The notes: a model not told the origin generated them from the letters alone. DNA of 64,000 nucleotides from Fonticella tunisiensis (GCF_004364155.1 NZ_SOAZ01000006.1:62001-126000); one strand, 5' to 3'; shown: positions 25,601 through 33,870, numbered from the stretch's first letter. Made by a program: numbers and translations.

Positions 25601-26190
25601 TCCCTTATAATGTCAGAAATCCTTATAAGATTTTGTCTTGTATTTTCAAGCTTCCTTTCAGCTTCCTGCTTTCTCGTTTTATATTTAACTATACCTGCTG
25701 CTTCTTCAAACAGGTTCCTTCTATCCTCAGATCTTGTACTTAAAATCTCGTCAATTCTCCCCTGTCCAATAAGGGAATATCCATCCTTTCCTATACCTGT
25801 ATCCATAAATATTTCAACGATATCCTTCAATCTGCAGGGAGTTCCATTTAAAAGATATTCGCTTTCTCCCGATCTATATAATCTCCTTGCTATAGTTATT
25901 TCCGAATAATCCAGAGGAATTGTATTACAGCTGTTATCTATAGTAAGAGCAACTTCGGCACACCCCAAGGCCTTTCTGCTTTCAGTTCCTGCAAATATAA
26001 CATCTTCCATCTTTGCCCCTCTCAGGGTTTTAGCACTCTGTTCTCCAAGTACCCACCTTATACTATCTGATATATTACTCTTTCCGCTTCCATTGGGCCC
26101 GACTATAGCGGTTATGCCCTTTGTAAAATCCAGCTCAACTTTATCAGCAAAGGACTTAAATCCTTTAATCTCAAGTTTTTTAAGATACAA
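22639..26190 (-). CDS. smc: Chromosome segregation ATPase SMC
   Basis: SMC, with ScpA and ScpB, compacts and separates chromosomes by loop extrusion. The protein is 1183 residues: Walker A VGPNGSGKSN (about residues 30-39), two long coiled coils (about 170-500 and 670-1010), a hinge between them (with KVFGTISDLVKVPRGYE and GRVLICDDLE), the ABC signature LSGGERGLAAIAL and Walker B CVLDEIEAALDD near the C-terminus. The start is a TTG directly after GGAGGAGGGGTTGTA, giving MYLKKLEIKGFKSFADK, the family's usual N-terminus; no ATG fits. scpA and scpB are not in this window. Confidence 0.98.
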   Translation of the reverse strand: MYLKKLEIKGFKSFADKVELDFTKGITAIVGPNGSGKSNISDSIRWVLGEQSAKTLRGAKMEDVIFAGTESRKALGCAEVALTIDNSCNTIPLDYSEITIARRLYRSGESEYLLNGTPCRLKDIVEIFMDTGIGKDGYSLIGQGRIDEILSTRSEDRRNLFEEAAGIVKYKTRKQEAERKLENTRQNLIRISDIIRELEGQIEPLYNQSQVAKKYLALREELKELEISVILNNYEEASKKLTKFSSNIEELVEGQASYEKKRDELILSIQNIKKELGDLEKEYEESNNFRVEIEKSHENKQGNLKLLNERHENFFKEKERIKNEINNERERLKRAQELIDRAEEERASIEREVESIERVIEEINKEYTDANEKCIQHERLIEDRKSEAIQILKEISETTNKINSSTIIMNNLESRKIQLERELKSKNEKLIMLNIEIDKTTSIKKHYDEKLLLEKNKLQNELQRLKSLEEELKKLNHSKGKIFEELKTLEARYKTLVDMEKDMEGFNRAVKAIISKFKDSKKVFGTISDLVKVPRGYEVAIEIALGASVQNIVVDNEHTAGDMINYLKNNHLGRATFLPLTTIKGREASLKENIYGIKGFLGIASDIISYDNMFKNAVTNLLGRVLICDDLESAKHLARVTDYNFRIVTLDGDVINSGGSFTGGSSNIKNSGVISRKNEISELTELINKGKDEIIKVDHRINDNTYQINVSKDNIEAIKAEIQNLNIKINDEENKMRLYIREKESCEESIKDIQIEMEQIDKEFIKNQDFLKENKLNLERLDKRQKIVEEEISQLQIEYRNAQAYKDHISSKLTEKKIVFAEKSKAYEAIIKNVDVQKKEVWSINNKILNLKGQIDELNNKILNVEEEIKINLSDIQRTAESIVEIKDRVLNLEIGKKELTGIIYLKEKELEAIQETLRDITTSIHRLELSKSKTESEMDVLANKLWDEYELSIPQAEKYRKDIKNPAEAARRVNELKNNIKSLGDVNVNSIEEYKRVTERCEFLKLQEKDLHEAETALMDIIDEMTRKMKYQFEEKFKIIRQNFSETFKELFGGGYADLRLEDDDVLNSGIDIIVQPPGKKLQSLSLLSGGERGLAAIALIFAILKMKPTPFCVLDEIEAALDDANVNRFAEFLKNYSSNTQFIIITHRKGSMAAADALYGVTMEEKGVSKTISLKLKGGNN

Positions 26191-26284
26191 TACAACCCCT
26201 CCTCCTACAGGCTGTAAACCTTTGAAAGATACTAAAAAAGGGCCTATCCAAGAGATAATTACCCTTAAACTTTTACACCATTTC

Positions 26285-26313
26285 ATTTTAAGTTTTATTT
26301 ATAGCAATGTCAA
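26285..26313 (-). promoter_or_regulatory. Sigma-A promoter of smc-ftsY
   Basis: A perfect TTGACA (26308-26313), a 17-bp spacer and TAAAAT (26285-26290). The transcript would have a leader of about 85 nt before the TTG start. Confidence 0.8.
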
Positions 26314-26338
26314 CTTTTCCAATTGAGCTAAAAAATAT

Positions 26339-26361
26339 AAGAGCCTGCTTTGCAGGCCCTT
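26339..26361 (-). terminator. spoVS terminator
   Basis: A 10-bp G/C-rich stem (AAGGGCCTGC paired with GCAGGCTCTT, loop AAA), followed by ATATTTTTTAG on the minus strand, four bases after the spoVS stop. Confidence 0.88.
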
Positions 26362-26364
26362 TAA

Positions 26365-26625
26365 CTATCTGGGTTCTACTATAAATTTTATAGCCGTTCT
26401 TTCTTCTCCGTCTATCTGTACTTCTGAAAAGGCTGGAATAACTACCAAATCAATTCCATTAGGTGCAACAAAACCTCTTGTTATTGCTATTGCCTTAATC
26501 GCTTGATTTACAGCTCCGGCTCCAATAGCCTGAACCTCCGCAGCTGCCTTCTCTCTTAAAAGGGCAGCAAGAGCTCCTGCCACTGCTTTAGGTTGAGATT
26601 GTGCAGATACCTTCAGTATTTCCAT
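26365..26625 (-). CDS. spoVS: Stage V sporulation protein S
   Basis: SpoVS is an 86-residue Alba-like DNA/RNA-binding-fold protein; in Bacillus its loss blocks sporulation around coat assembly and it also affects septation. The sequence MEILKVSAQSQPKAVAGALA, GAGAVNQAIKAIAITRGFVAP and the terminal EERTAIKFIVEPR are close to family consensus. I chose the ATG that gives the standard 86 residues; GGAGG lies 11 nt upstream of it, whereas an ATG eight codons earlier has no ribosome-binding site. A sigma-H-type promoter precedes it, matching its control in Bacillus, and a terminator isolates it from smc. Confidence 0.96.
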   Translation of the reverse strand: MEILKVSAQSQPKAVAGALAALLREKAAAEVQAIGAGAVNQAIKAIAITRGFVAPNGIDLVVIPAFSEVQIDGEERTAIKFIVEPR

Positions 26626-26679
26626 CAATAATTCATCCTCCATTTCCATAGATAAATATGATAACGACTTCAGATATTA

Positions 26680-26708
26680 ATATTCTATATATTGATGGAA
26701 ATTCCTTC
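26680..26708 (-). promoter_or_regulatory. Sigma-H-type promoter of spoVS
   Basis: On the minus strand GAAGGAATT (26700-26708), an 11-bp spacer and ATAGAATAT (26680-26688) match the sigma-H pattern RnAGGAwww-N11-12-RnnGAATww at every defined position. It begins two bases after the preceding gene and gives a spoVS leader of about 50 nt. Confidence 0.65.
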
Positions 26709-26709
26709 T

Positions 26710-27780
26710 TTATTCCTTAATTTTTAAAAATTGATATATTGACATATTTCTTCCTATTTTACCATCATTAAAGGATAATTGCATGTTTGTAACAATTGAA
26801 TTTTGTCGTATTTTTATATTCTTTGTCGTATATTTGCTTATTTTTTTGTTAAAAAACCTTTTTCTCCCAGCGTATAATTTTGATATATCCAATGGGTTAA
26901 TGTCTATTACGATTTTATCCGATTGGGCATAATATTTCTCTATCACATATTCCATCATGTCGTTTAACAGTGAAGATTCCACCAGTTCCCTGAAGGATGG
27001 ATGAAAAGGACCTGCTACAACATCCCTTCCCGCTGCAATCTTCTCTGTGGCCTGAAGTCCCATTCTAATTATTGGTATATTTGCATTTGTAAATTCTTTA
27101 TATAGAGCCTTGGATATTGCGATGGCTTCATCTAACTCTAAAGGTTTGTATGTGCCACTTCGATACATATATTCCATATAAGTGTCTTTAATAACAAGTG
27201 CAGGGTAAATTCTTACAAAATCAGGCTTCAATTTTATAATTTCCCGGGCAGTATATAAATCCTTTTCAAGGGTATCTCCCGGCAGTCCTGTCATCATTTG
27301 CAGCCCCAGCTTAAACCCATATTCCTTAATGAGTTTTGAGGCTTCAATAACATCTTCCGGGGAATGCCCCCTTTCCGCAATGTATAAAACTTCATTACTC
27401 ATGGACTGTACGCCCAGTTCTATAACACCAACTCCATACCTTTTTAGGTTATCCAAAATAAACCCATTTATATAATCCGGCCTAGTTGATAGTCTTATAT
27501 CATCTATTTTACCATCATCCAGTGCTCCCTTTGCAGCCTCAAGAAGTTCATTTTGATAGTCTATAGGTATTCCAGTAAAGCTGCCTCCAAAAAAGGATAG
27601 TTCTACATATGTTTTATCCCTGTCCATAGTACTGAGGTAAGAGTCAATTTTGCTTTTTACATCATATGCACTTATATCTCTCTCCTCCTGAGCTATTTTC
27701 CTCTGATTACAGAAGATGCAATCATGAGGACATCCTTTATGGGAAACAAAAACAGGTATTATACAGTATCTTTTATTCAC
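26710..27780 (-). CDS. Radical SAM protein (Elp3-like core, no acetyltransferase domain)
   Basis: A radical S-adenosylmethionine enzyme whose substrate I cannot name. The [4Fe-4S] motif CPHDCIFCNQRK (CxxxCxxC, about residues 17-28) is near the N-terminus, followed by FFGGSFTGI, RPDYI and GVQSMSNEVL, as in the Elp3/HemN-like group, and a short C-terminal region (GPFHPSFRELVESS) of the radical-SAM C-terminal type. At 356 residues it lacks the GNAT acetyltransferase domain of true Elp3. It is often annotated near rnc and smc in Clostridia, and here overlaps the rnc stop by 8 bp, so it is co-transcribed with rnc. Confidence 0.88.
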   Translation of the reverse strand: MNKRYCIIPVFVSHKGCPHDCIFCNQRKIAQEERDISAYDVKSKIDSYLSTMDRDKTYVELSFFGGSFTGIPIDYQNELLEAAKGALDDGKIDDIRLSTRPDYINGFILDNLKRYGVGVIELGVQSMSNEVLYIAERGHSPEDVIEASKLIKEYGFKLGLQMMTGLPGDTLEKDLYTAREIIKLKPDFVRIYPALVIKDTYMEYMYRSGTYKPLELDEAIAISKALYKEFTNANIPIIRMGLQATEKIAAGRDVVAGPFHPSFRELVESSLLNDMMEYVIEKYYAQSDKIVIDINPLDISKLYAGRKRFFNKKISKYTTKNIKIRQNSIVTNMQLSFNDGKIGRNMSIYQFLKIKE

Positions 27781-28489
27781 CTTCTTCTACCCCCAGCTTA
27801 TTAAGGGCTTCCCTTGCAGCTCTCTGTTCTGCTTCCTTTTTACTCTTTCCTGTACCTTTGCCAAAACATTTGTTATCTAGATAAACATCTATATGAAAAG
27901 TCCTGTCATGGGCAGGTCCAGATTCACTTACCACTTTATATTCTATTGTTGATAGAAGATTTCTTTGAACGTACTCCTGAAGTTTGGATTTATAATCGTT
28001 GTAGTTATGATCCTTTACTATAACATCTATCTTATCAGTTAGATACTTCAACACAAAATTTCGAGCAGCTTCAAGGCCCTTATCAAGATAAATTGCAGCA
28101 ATAATTGCTTCACAGGCATCCGCAAGTAGAGAATCTTTATCCCTTCCTCCTGACAGTTCCTCTCCCTTGCCAATTAATATATATTTATTAATTTCGAGTT
28201 TTCGCGCCACTTCTGCAAGAGAACCCTCACATACGACACCGGCCCTTATCCTTGAGAGCTTTCCCTCCTGTTTGTTCTTATACTTCCTGTATAAATACTC
28301 ACTCACTATAACGCTAAGAACTGAATCTCCCAAAAATTCCAGCCTCTCATTATGGTCATTGTATTTAAGGTTATATTGATGGGCATATGAGCTGTGAGTT
28401 AGCGCCGTATTTAAAATATAAAGGTTTTCGAAATTTATTCCGAGCCTTTCTTGAAATTTCAATAACTGATTCTTTCTTTCAATATTCAT
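27773..28489 (-). CDS. rnc: Ribonuclease III
   Basis: RNase III cleaves double-stranded RNA, including 16S and 23S precursors, scRNA and regulatory duplexes. The endonuclease domain carries the signature HNERLEFLGDSVLSVIVSEYL (the core of it about residues 45-60) and DACEAIIAAIYLD, with the four metal-binding acidic residues, and the C-terminal dsRBD (about residues 165-235) ends with GKSKKEAEQRAAREALNKL. The length of 238 is normal. The ATG follows GGGAGGAGTATC. The leader holds a perfect 14-bp stem that could be a self-cleavage site. Confidence 0.98.
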   Translation of the reverse strand: MNIERKNQLLKFQERLGINFENLYILNTALTHSSYAHQYNLKYNDHNERLEFLGDSVLSVIVSEYLYRKYKNKQEGKLSRIRAGVVCEGSLAEVARKLEINKYILIGKGEELSGGRDKDSLLADACEAIIAAIYLDKGLEAARNFVLKYLTDKIDVIVKDHNYNDYKSKLQEYVQRNLLSTIEYKVVSESGPAHDRTFHIDVYLDNKCFGKGTGKSKKEAEQRAAREALNKLGVEEGE

Positions 28490-28505
28490 GATACTCCTCC
28501 CGACA

Positions 28506-28587
28506 CATTAAAGAAATAAAAGAACCTATTTCAATCAATTTAATAAAGCGACCTTGATCTTTTAAATGCTCTCTTATTTCTTTAATG
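28506..28587 (-). promoter_or_regulatory. Long inverted repeat in the rnc leader
   Basis: Two perfect 14-bp arms, CATTAAAGAAATAA and its complement (28506-28519 and 28574-28587), enclose a 54-nt internal region. The end of the stem is 17 nt from the rnc start codon. A long duplex placed here could be a substrate for RNase III autoregulation, as known for rnc in other bacteria; here that is inference. Confidence 0.5.
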
Positions 28588-28603
28588 AATACTCTATTTG
28601 AAA

Positions 28604-28637
28604 TATTGGCATGCAGTTACTAAACTGCATGCCAATA
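28604..28637 (-). terminator. Strong hairpin downstream of fabF
   Basis: A perfect 15-bp stem (TATTGGCATGCAGTT, loop of 4, complementary arm) starts eight bases after the fabF stop. Only TTT follows on the minus strand, so termination is probably incomplete and rnc may be read from the lipid operon. Confidence 0.6.
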
Positions 28638-28644
28638 GATTTAC

Positions 28645-29883
28645 CTAAATATATTTTTTCATTACCACGACTGCATTATGTCCGCCAAATCCAAAGGAAT
28701 TAGAAATTCCATATGTTATATCACAGGAAATCGCTTTATTTGGTACATAATTCAAATCGCAGTCTTCATCCTTTTCATTATAATTTATTGTTGGTGGCAC
28801 AATTGCATTTTTTATTGACAGTGCCAATATTGCCCCCTCAATTCCTCCTGCAGCCCCCAGAAGATGTCCGGTCATAGATTTTGTTGAACTTATGAGAGTT
28901 TTATATGCTGCTTCTTTGAAAACTTTTTTTATAGCCAGGGTTTCGAATTTATCATTGTATTCTGTTGATGTACCATGAGCATTAATATAATCAACATCAT
29001 CAGGGGTAATATCAGCATCTTTAAGGGCTGCCGCAATTGCAAGGGCTGCACCTTCTCCTTCCGGATCTGGCGAAGTCATATGATAAGCATCACAGCTTGC
29101 ACCATAGCCTACGATCTCAGCATAAATCTTTGCTCTCCTTGAAAGAGCATGTTCAAGCTCTTCAAGTATCAATATTCCAGCCCCTTCCCCCATAACAAAA
29201 CCATCCCTGTTCTTATCAAAGGGGCGAGATGCTTCCTGAGGGTTATCGTTGTTTGTTGATAGGGCCTTCATAGAGCTAAAGCCCGCCAGAGCAAGTGGAG
29301 TTATGGCAGCTTCAGTTCCGCCTGTAAACATCACATCAGCGTCACCCCTTTGAATAGCCTTATAAGCTTCGCCTATGGCATTTGTTCCTGACGCACAGGC
29401 TGTTACAACTGTTTCGTTAATTCCTCTTGCTCCAAATTTCATAGCCACCTGCCCAGCCGCCATATTCGCTATCATCATGGGGATAAAGAAGGGACTTACT
29501 CTTTTTGATCCTTTATCCTTATATACAGTCATCTGATCCTCAAAGGTTTCCAGTCCACCAACACCACAGCCTAATATAACACCAGCCCTGTCCCTATTTA
29601 TTTTACCCCAATCCAGTCCTGAATCACTTGAAGCCTGAATTGCTGCTGACAGGGCATATTGGGTGTTCCTGTCCATTCGCCTGGCTTCCTTTTTATCTAT
29701 ATAATCCTCAGCGTTGAAGTTTTTAACTTCAGCTGCAATTTTAACCTGAAACTCATCGGTATTAAATCTTGTTATATAGCCTATTCCACTTACTCCATTA
29801 ATGAGATTATTCCAGAATTCATTTATACTATTCCCAACCGGGGATATAATTCCAAGTCCAGTTATTACTACTCTTCTTTTCAT
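28645..29883 (-). CDS. fabF: Beta-ketoacyl-ACP synthase II
   Basis: FabF condenses malonyl-ACP with growing acyl-ACP in type II fatty-acid elongation. The Cys-His-His triad is visible: [15 protein letters not shown] (Cys about residue 163), [12 protein letters not shown] and [12 protein letters not shown]. The N-terminus [16 protein letters not shown] and C-terminal [11 protein letters not shown] are standard. I chose the ATG after GGGAGGGTTGATCAT, giving 412 residues. It is the last lipid gene of the fapR operon and is preceded by a small hairpin after acpP, a common way to keep the ACP mRNA more abundant. Confidence 0.98.
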   Translation of the reverse strand: MKRRVVITGLGIISPVGNSINEFWNNLINGVSGIGYITRFNTDEFQVKIAAEVKNFNAEDYIDKKEARRMDRNTQYALSAAIQASSDSGLDWGKINRDRAGVILGCGVGGLETFEDQMTVYKDKGSKRVSPFFIPMMIANMAAGQVAMKFGARGINETVVTACASGTNAIGEAYKAIQRGDADVMFTGGTEAAITPLALAGFSSMKALSTNNDNPQEASRPFDKNRDGFVMGEGAGILILEELEHALSRRAKIYAEIVGYGASCDAYHMTSPDPEGEGAALAIAAALKDADITPDDVDYINAHGTSTEYNDKFETLAIKKVFKEAAYKTLISSTKSMTGHLLGAAGGIEGAILALSIKNAIVPPTINYNEKDEDCDLNYVPNKAISCDITYGISNSFGFGGHNAVVVMKKYI

Positions 29884-29945
29884 ATGATCAACCCTCCCAT
29901 TTTGAGGGACAGGGAACAATGTTTGACGGATTCATATTTAAAAGC

Positions 29946-29961
29946 CCCGAATCACTTCGGG
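29946..29961 (-). terminator. acpP-fabF intercistronic hairpin
   Basis: CCCGAA paired with TTCGGG (loop GTGA) followed by GCTTTTAAAT on the minus strand, just after acpP. It probably acts as an attenuator or 3'-end stabiliser for acpP mRNA. Confidence 0.6.
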
Positions 29962-29968
29962 ACTGAAA

Positions 29969-30202
29969 TTACATATCAGCATGATCCTTTATATAGTCAA
30001 CTACGTCTCCTACTGTTTGGATCTTTTCCGCCTCTTCATCCGGTATTTCAATATCAAATTCCTCTTCAAGGGCCATTATTAACTCAACGATATCAAGGGA
30101 ATCAGCACCGAGATCATCAATAAATGAAGATTCCATAGTAATGTCATCAGGATCAACACCAAGTATATCTGAAATCCTTTCCTTAACCTTTTCGAACACC
30201 AT
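29969..30202 (-). CDS. acpP: Acyl carrier protein
   Basis: ACP carries acyl intermediates on a 4'-phosphopantetheine arm. The attachment serine is in [13 protein letters not shown] (Ser about residue 38), and the acidic helix II ([18 protein letters not shown]) is typical. The start is the ATG after GGGAGGTGAACGGT, giving 77 residues; an in-frame ATG three codons earlier overlaps that site. It is embedded between fabG and fabF. Confidence 0.98.
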   Translation of the reverse strand: MVFEKVKERISDILGVDPDDITMESSFIDDLGADSLDIVELIMALEEEFDIEIPDEEAEKIQTVGDVVDYIKDHADM

Positions 30203-30240
30203 ACCGTTCACCTCCCTTCAATCAACTCAAGTATATAATA

Positions 30241-30984
30241 TTACATAACCATTCCTCCGTCAACATTTATTACCTGTCCTGTTATATATTTTGAATCTTC
30301 AGAAGCTAAAAATATCACTGCTTTTGCAACATCTTCCGGCATACCCTGCCTTTTTAATGGTATCTTTGATATTATTTCATCCTTAATCCTGTCGCTTAAA
30401 ACTTCTGTCATCCTGGTTTCAATATATCCAGGTGCTATAGCATTTACATTTATATTTCTTGATGCAAATTCCTTTGCTGCAGATTTTGTTAGAGCTATTA
30501 CTCCAGCCTTTGAAGCAGCATAATTAGCCTGGCCAACATTTCCTGTAAGACCTATTATTGAAGCAATATTTATTATTTTTCCGCTTTTTTGCTTTATCAT
30601 GTATTTTGAAACCGATTTTATCGTATTAAAAGTTCCTTTTAAATTGATATCAATTACCCTTTCAAAGTCCTCTAATTCCATTCTCAGTATAAGTGCATCC
30701 CTTGTGATGCCTGCATTATTTACAAGTATATCTATCCTTCCATATTTTTCTATTACATATTTCACCATGCTATCTACCTGGTTGGAATCTGAAACATCAC
30801 ATCTAAAGGCTTCAGCACTGCCCCCGTTGTCCTTAATCTCCCTGACAACATCTAAAGCTCCAGATTCATTTCCAGAGTAGTTTACAATAACAGATGCACC
30901 TTCCTCTGCAAGATTTAAAGCAACTGCCCTTCCGATACCCGAGGAAGCACCCGTTACCAGGGCTACTTTGCCTTCAAATTTCAT
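30241..30984 (-). CDS. fabG: 3-oxoacyl-ACP reductase
   Basis: FabG is an NADPH-dependent short-chain dehydrogenase that reduces beta-ketoacyl-ACP. The cofactor loop VTGASSGIGRAVAL (about residues 10-23), NNAG (about 87-90), the catalytic serine in INIASIIG and the YxxxK pair in YAASKAG (about 152-158) are all intact, and the C-terminus ends in ITGQVINVDGG. The 247-residue length is exact for the family. The ATG follows AGGAGGATTTAA. It lies 12 bp after fabD in the FapR-regulated operon. Confidence 0.97.
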   Translation of the reverse strand: MKFEGKVALVTGASSGIGRAVALNLAEEGASVIVNYSGNESGALDVVREIKDNGGSAEAFRCDVSDSNQVDSMVKYVIEKYGRIDILVNNAGITRDALILRMELEDFERVIDINLKGTFNTIKSVSKYMIKQKSGKIINIASIIGLTGNVGQANYAASKAGVIALTKSAAKEFASRNINVNAIAPGYIETRMTEVLSDRIKDEIISKIPLKRQGMPEDVAKAVIFLASEDSKYITGQVINVDGGMVM

Positions 30985-30996
30985 TTAAATCCTCCT

Positions 30997-31935
30997 TTAC
31001 ATTTTGATTTCCTGAATCAATTTGTTTAGAGACTTTATATCCTCAACGTTATATATTTTTTTACTTCTATCAATTTTTTTAACAAAGGAAGACAGGGTTT
31101 TCCCCGGGCCTACTTCTATAAAGGTATTAACTCCATCATCAATAAGCTTCCTTACATTATCCTCCCATCTTACAGATGATGAAATTTGATTTTTTAACTT
31201 ATATACAGTATCTTTAGGACTATCATTATAAAATTCATTATCATAATTTGATACTATCTTAACTTCCGGCGCATTAATCTGTACTTTTTTTATTTCCTCT
31301 TCAAGCCTTTCCCCTGCTTCCTTTAACAGGCTTGAATGAAAAGGACCACTAACATTTAGCATTATTGTTTTCAATGCTCCCATTTCTTTAAGAGATGCTG
31401 CTGTTTTTTCTACCAGATCCTTTTCACCCGATATGACTATCTGGCCAGGACAATTATAATTGGCAACCTCAATAACTCCATATTTACTCATCTCCCTGCA
31501 GCATGACTCAATTTTTTCCCTTTCAATACCTATTATGGCAGCCATTGCTCCTTTGCCTGAAGGTACTGCCCTCTCCATAATTTCTCCTCTTTTTCTAATA
31601 AGCTGAAGCCCATCTTCAAAGTTGAAAACTCCTCCATATATTAAAGCTGAGTACTCACCCAGGCTGAGACCTGCTGCATATTGGGCCCTGATATTATGTT
31701 CCTTTAATACTTCTAAAATTGCCATTGAAGTTGTTACAATAGCAGGCTGAGTATTCTCTGTCTTACTTAACTCATCATCTGGTCCATAAAAGCATAGATC
31801 TTTTATATTTATATTAAGTATATCATTGGCTCCATCGAATATTTTCCTTGCACATTCATAGTTATCATATAGTTCCTTTCCCATTCCTGCATACTGTGCA
31901 CCCTGTCCGGCAAACAAAAATGCTGTCTTTTCCAT
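30997..31935 (-). CDS. fabD: Malonyl-CoA:ACP transacylase
   Basis: FabD moves malonyl groups from CoA to ACP, committing them to chain elongation. It begins MEKTAFLFAGQGAQYAGMG, has the nucleophile elbow AGLSLGEYSAL (Ser about residue 92; many enzymes have GHSLG) and the His of VSGPFHSSLL. I chose the ATG nine bases after AAGAGG, since two ATGs further upstream overlap that site and the fabK stop. The length is 312 residues. It is five bases downstream of fabK and co-translated with it. Confidence 0.96.
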   Translation of the reverse strand: MEKTAFLFAGQGAQYAGMGKELYDNYECARKIFDGANDILNINIKDLCFYGPDDELSKTENTQPAIVTTSMAILEVLKEHNIRAQYAAGLSLGEYSALIYGGVFNFEDGLQLIRKRGEIMERAVPSGKGAMAAIIGIEREKIESCCREMSKYGVIEVANYNCPGQIVISGEKDLVEKTAASLKEMGALKTIMLNVSGPFHSSLLKEAGERLEEEIKKVQINAPEVKIVSNYDNEFYNDSPKDTVYKLKNQISSSVRWEDNVRKLIDDGVNTFIEVGPGKTLSSFVKKIDRSKKIYNVEDIKSLNKLIQEIKM

Positions 31936-31940
31936 GATCA

Positions 31941-32873
31941 TCATCCTCTTAACCTGCTTAAAGTAGTATTGTATTCATCTATTATATCTTCAATGATTTT
32001 TTTGCAAGGTTTTATATCTTTAATCATGCCTGCAATCTGGCCTGCCATAACCGAACCGTAATTTACATCTCCCTCTATTACAGCTCTTCTCAGTGCTCCA
32101 ACTCCAATCTTTTCTATTTCTTCCTTCGAAGCTCCCTCGCCCTCAAGCCTTTCAAATTCTCTAGTAAGCTTATTTTTTAAGGAACGTACAGGATGGCCAG
32201 TTGTTCTACCGGTTACAACGGCATCTCTGTCTTTGGCATTTATCACTGCCATCTTATAGTTTTCATGTATTGCACATTCGTCTGAACAAATAAATCTTGT
32301 TCCAATTTGAACTCCTTCTGCCCCCAGAGCAAAAGCAGCAAGCATACCTCTTCCATCAGCTATACCTCCAGCGGCTATTACCGGAAGGTTAACAGCATCA
32401 ACAACCTGGGGAACAAGAGCCATAGTAGTAAGTTCACCAATGTGACCTCCCGATTCTGTCCCTTCGGCGATAATACCATCTACACCCTCTTTTTCCATTC
32501 TTCTCGCCAGTGCTACTGAAGGAACAACTGGAAATACCTTCGTTCCTACTTCTTTTAAGAACTTAATGTATTTTCCCGGATTGCCGGCACCTGTAGTGAT
32601 AACCGGAACCCTCTCTTCAATGATTACATTCATAACCTCATCTACATAGGGTGATAACAGCATCACGTTAACACCAAAGGGTTTATCAGTTAATTTCCTT
32701 ACATTTTTTATCTGCTCTCTTACATATTCGCCATTGGCTGTTCCGGCAGCAATTATTCCAAGCCCACCCGCATTAGATACTGCTGCTGCAAGATGGTATG
32801 TTGCAACCCATGCCATCCCCCCCTGAAAAATAGGGTATTTAATATTTAGCATCTGGCATATTCTGGAATCCAT
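31941..32873 (-). CDS. fabK: Enoyl-ACP reductase II (FMN-dependent)
   Basis: FabK catalyses the last step of each elongation cycle with FMN and NAD(P)H, replacing the triclosan-sensitive FabI. It has the nitronate-monooxygenase/NPD-type TIM barrel: YPIFQGGMAWVATYHLAAAV at the N-terminus, the GTESGGHIG phosphate-binding loop (about residues 138-146), PVIAAGGIADG and GAEGVQIGTRFI. At 310 residues it is of usual size. Nothing resembling FabI or FabL is in the window. Position between fabH and fabD supports the assignment over a generic nitronate monooxygenase. Confidence 0.94.
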   Translation of the reverse strand: MDSRICQMLNIKYPIFQGGMAWVATYHLAAAVSNAGGLGIIAAGTANGEYVREQIKNVRKLTDKPFGVNVMLLSPYVDEVMNVIIEERVPVITTGAGNPGKYIKFLKEVGTKVFPVVPSVALARRMEKEGVDGIIAEGTESGGHIGELTTMALVPQVVDAVNLPVIAAGGIADGRGMLAAFALGAEGVQIGTRFICSDECAIHENYKMAVINAKDRDAVVTGRTTGHPVRSLKNKLTREFERLEGEGASKEEIEKIGVGALRRAVIEGDVNYGSVMAGQIAGMIKDIKPCKKIIEDIIDEYNTTLSRLRG

Positions 32874-32883
32874 AATGCACCTC

Positions 32884-33870
32884 CTAAATTAACCAGTTTA
32901 TTAGCGCTGCTCCATATGTCAATCCAGCTCCAAAGCCAACAAGTACAATTTTATCACCCTTTTTAATTTTCTTTCTTTCATATTCTTCAAAAAGAGTTAC
33001 AGGTATTGAAGCTGAGGACATATTCCCATATTTATCGATAGTTATTCCTACCTTGTCCATAGATATTCCAAGTCTCCTGGCAGCCGATTCTATAATTCTT
33101 ATATTAGCCTGGTGCGGTACAAGATAATCAATATCATCTATTTTATGGCCGCTTTTATCGAGCAAGCCTATAATTGCCTCTGGCATGGCTTTAACAGCAA
33201 ACTTGAATACCTCGGGCCCATCCATATAAATGTAATTAAGCTTTTTTTGTATACTTTCTATGGAAGGAGGTATTCTTGAACCACTTGAGGGCAGATATAG
33301 ATATTTCCCTCCGGCTCCATCAGATTTAATATATTCCTCTATAATACCTTCTTCATCTGTTCTTGAAATAACTGCAGCTCCTGCGCCATCCCCAAAGAGT
33401 ATGCAAGTATTTCTATCGGTAAAGTCAGTAATTTTAGATAACAAATCACAACCTATTACAAGGACGTTCCTGTATGAACCTGACTTAATAAACTGCTTCG
33501 CTACTGTTAAAGCATATATAAAACCTGTGCACGCAGCCTCAAGATCAAAGGCCGCAGCATTAACTGCACCAATATTATTTTGTACAATGGCAGCAGTTGA
33601 AGGAAACATCATATCAGGAGTTACAGTAGCCACTATAATCAAATCTATCTCCTCAGCTGAAACTCCCGCCATTTTCAGCGCCTTTACCGCAGCATCAGTT
33701 GCAAGATCTGAACTGGCAGTTTCAGGCCCTGCTATCCTTCTTTCCCTTATACCTGTTCTTGTCCTTATCCATTCATCACTGGTTTCTACCATCTTCTCAA
33801 GGTCGAAATTAGTTAAAATATTTTCAGGCATACTAATTCCCATACCCGTTATTCCAGCATTATATGTCAT
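32884..33870 (-). CDS. fabH: Beta-ketoacyl-ACP synthase III
   Basis: FabH starts fatty-acid synthesis by condensing an acyl-CoA primer with malonyl-ACP; primer choice sets the straight- or branched-chain profile. The active-site Cys is in LEAACTGFIYAL (about residue 112), His and Asn in LVPHQANIRI and IDKYGNMSSASIP. The length of 328 residues and the N-terminus ITGMGISMPENILTN are normal. The ATG follows TTAGGAGAGATAGCA. It is 11 bp after plsX, in the order plsX-fabH seen in many bacteria. Confidence 0.97.
   Translation of the reverse strand: MTYNAGITGMGISMPENILTNFDLEKMVETSDEWIRTRTGIRERRIAGPETASSDLATDAAVKALKMAGVSAEEIDLIIVATVTPDMMFPSTAAIVQNNIGAVNAAAFDLEAACTGFIYALTVAKQFIKSGSYRNVLVIGCDLLSKITDFTDRNTCILFGDGAGAAVISRTDEEGIIEEYIKSDGAGGKYLYLPSSGSRIPPSIESIQKKLNYIYMDGPEVFKFAVKAMPEAIIGLLDKSGHKIDDIDYLVPHQANIRIIESAARRLGISMDKVGITIDKYGNMSSASIPVTLFEEYERKKIKKGDKIVLVGFGAGLTYGAALINWLI

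Noticed and set aside
26710-27780. Calling the radical SAM gene elp3
   Set aside because: The Elp3-like radical SAM core is present, but the C-terminal acetyltransferase domain is missing, so a tRNA acetyl-modification role is not supported.
28604-28637. Treating the 15-bp palindrome after fabF as a transcription-factor operator
   Set aside because: Its position eight bases after a stop codon and the hairpin geometry with a 4-nt loop fit an RNA structure better than a protein-binding site.
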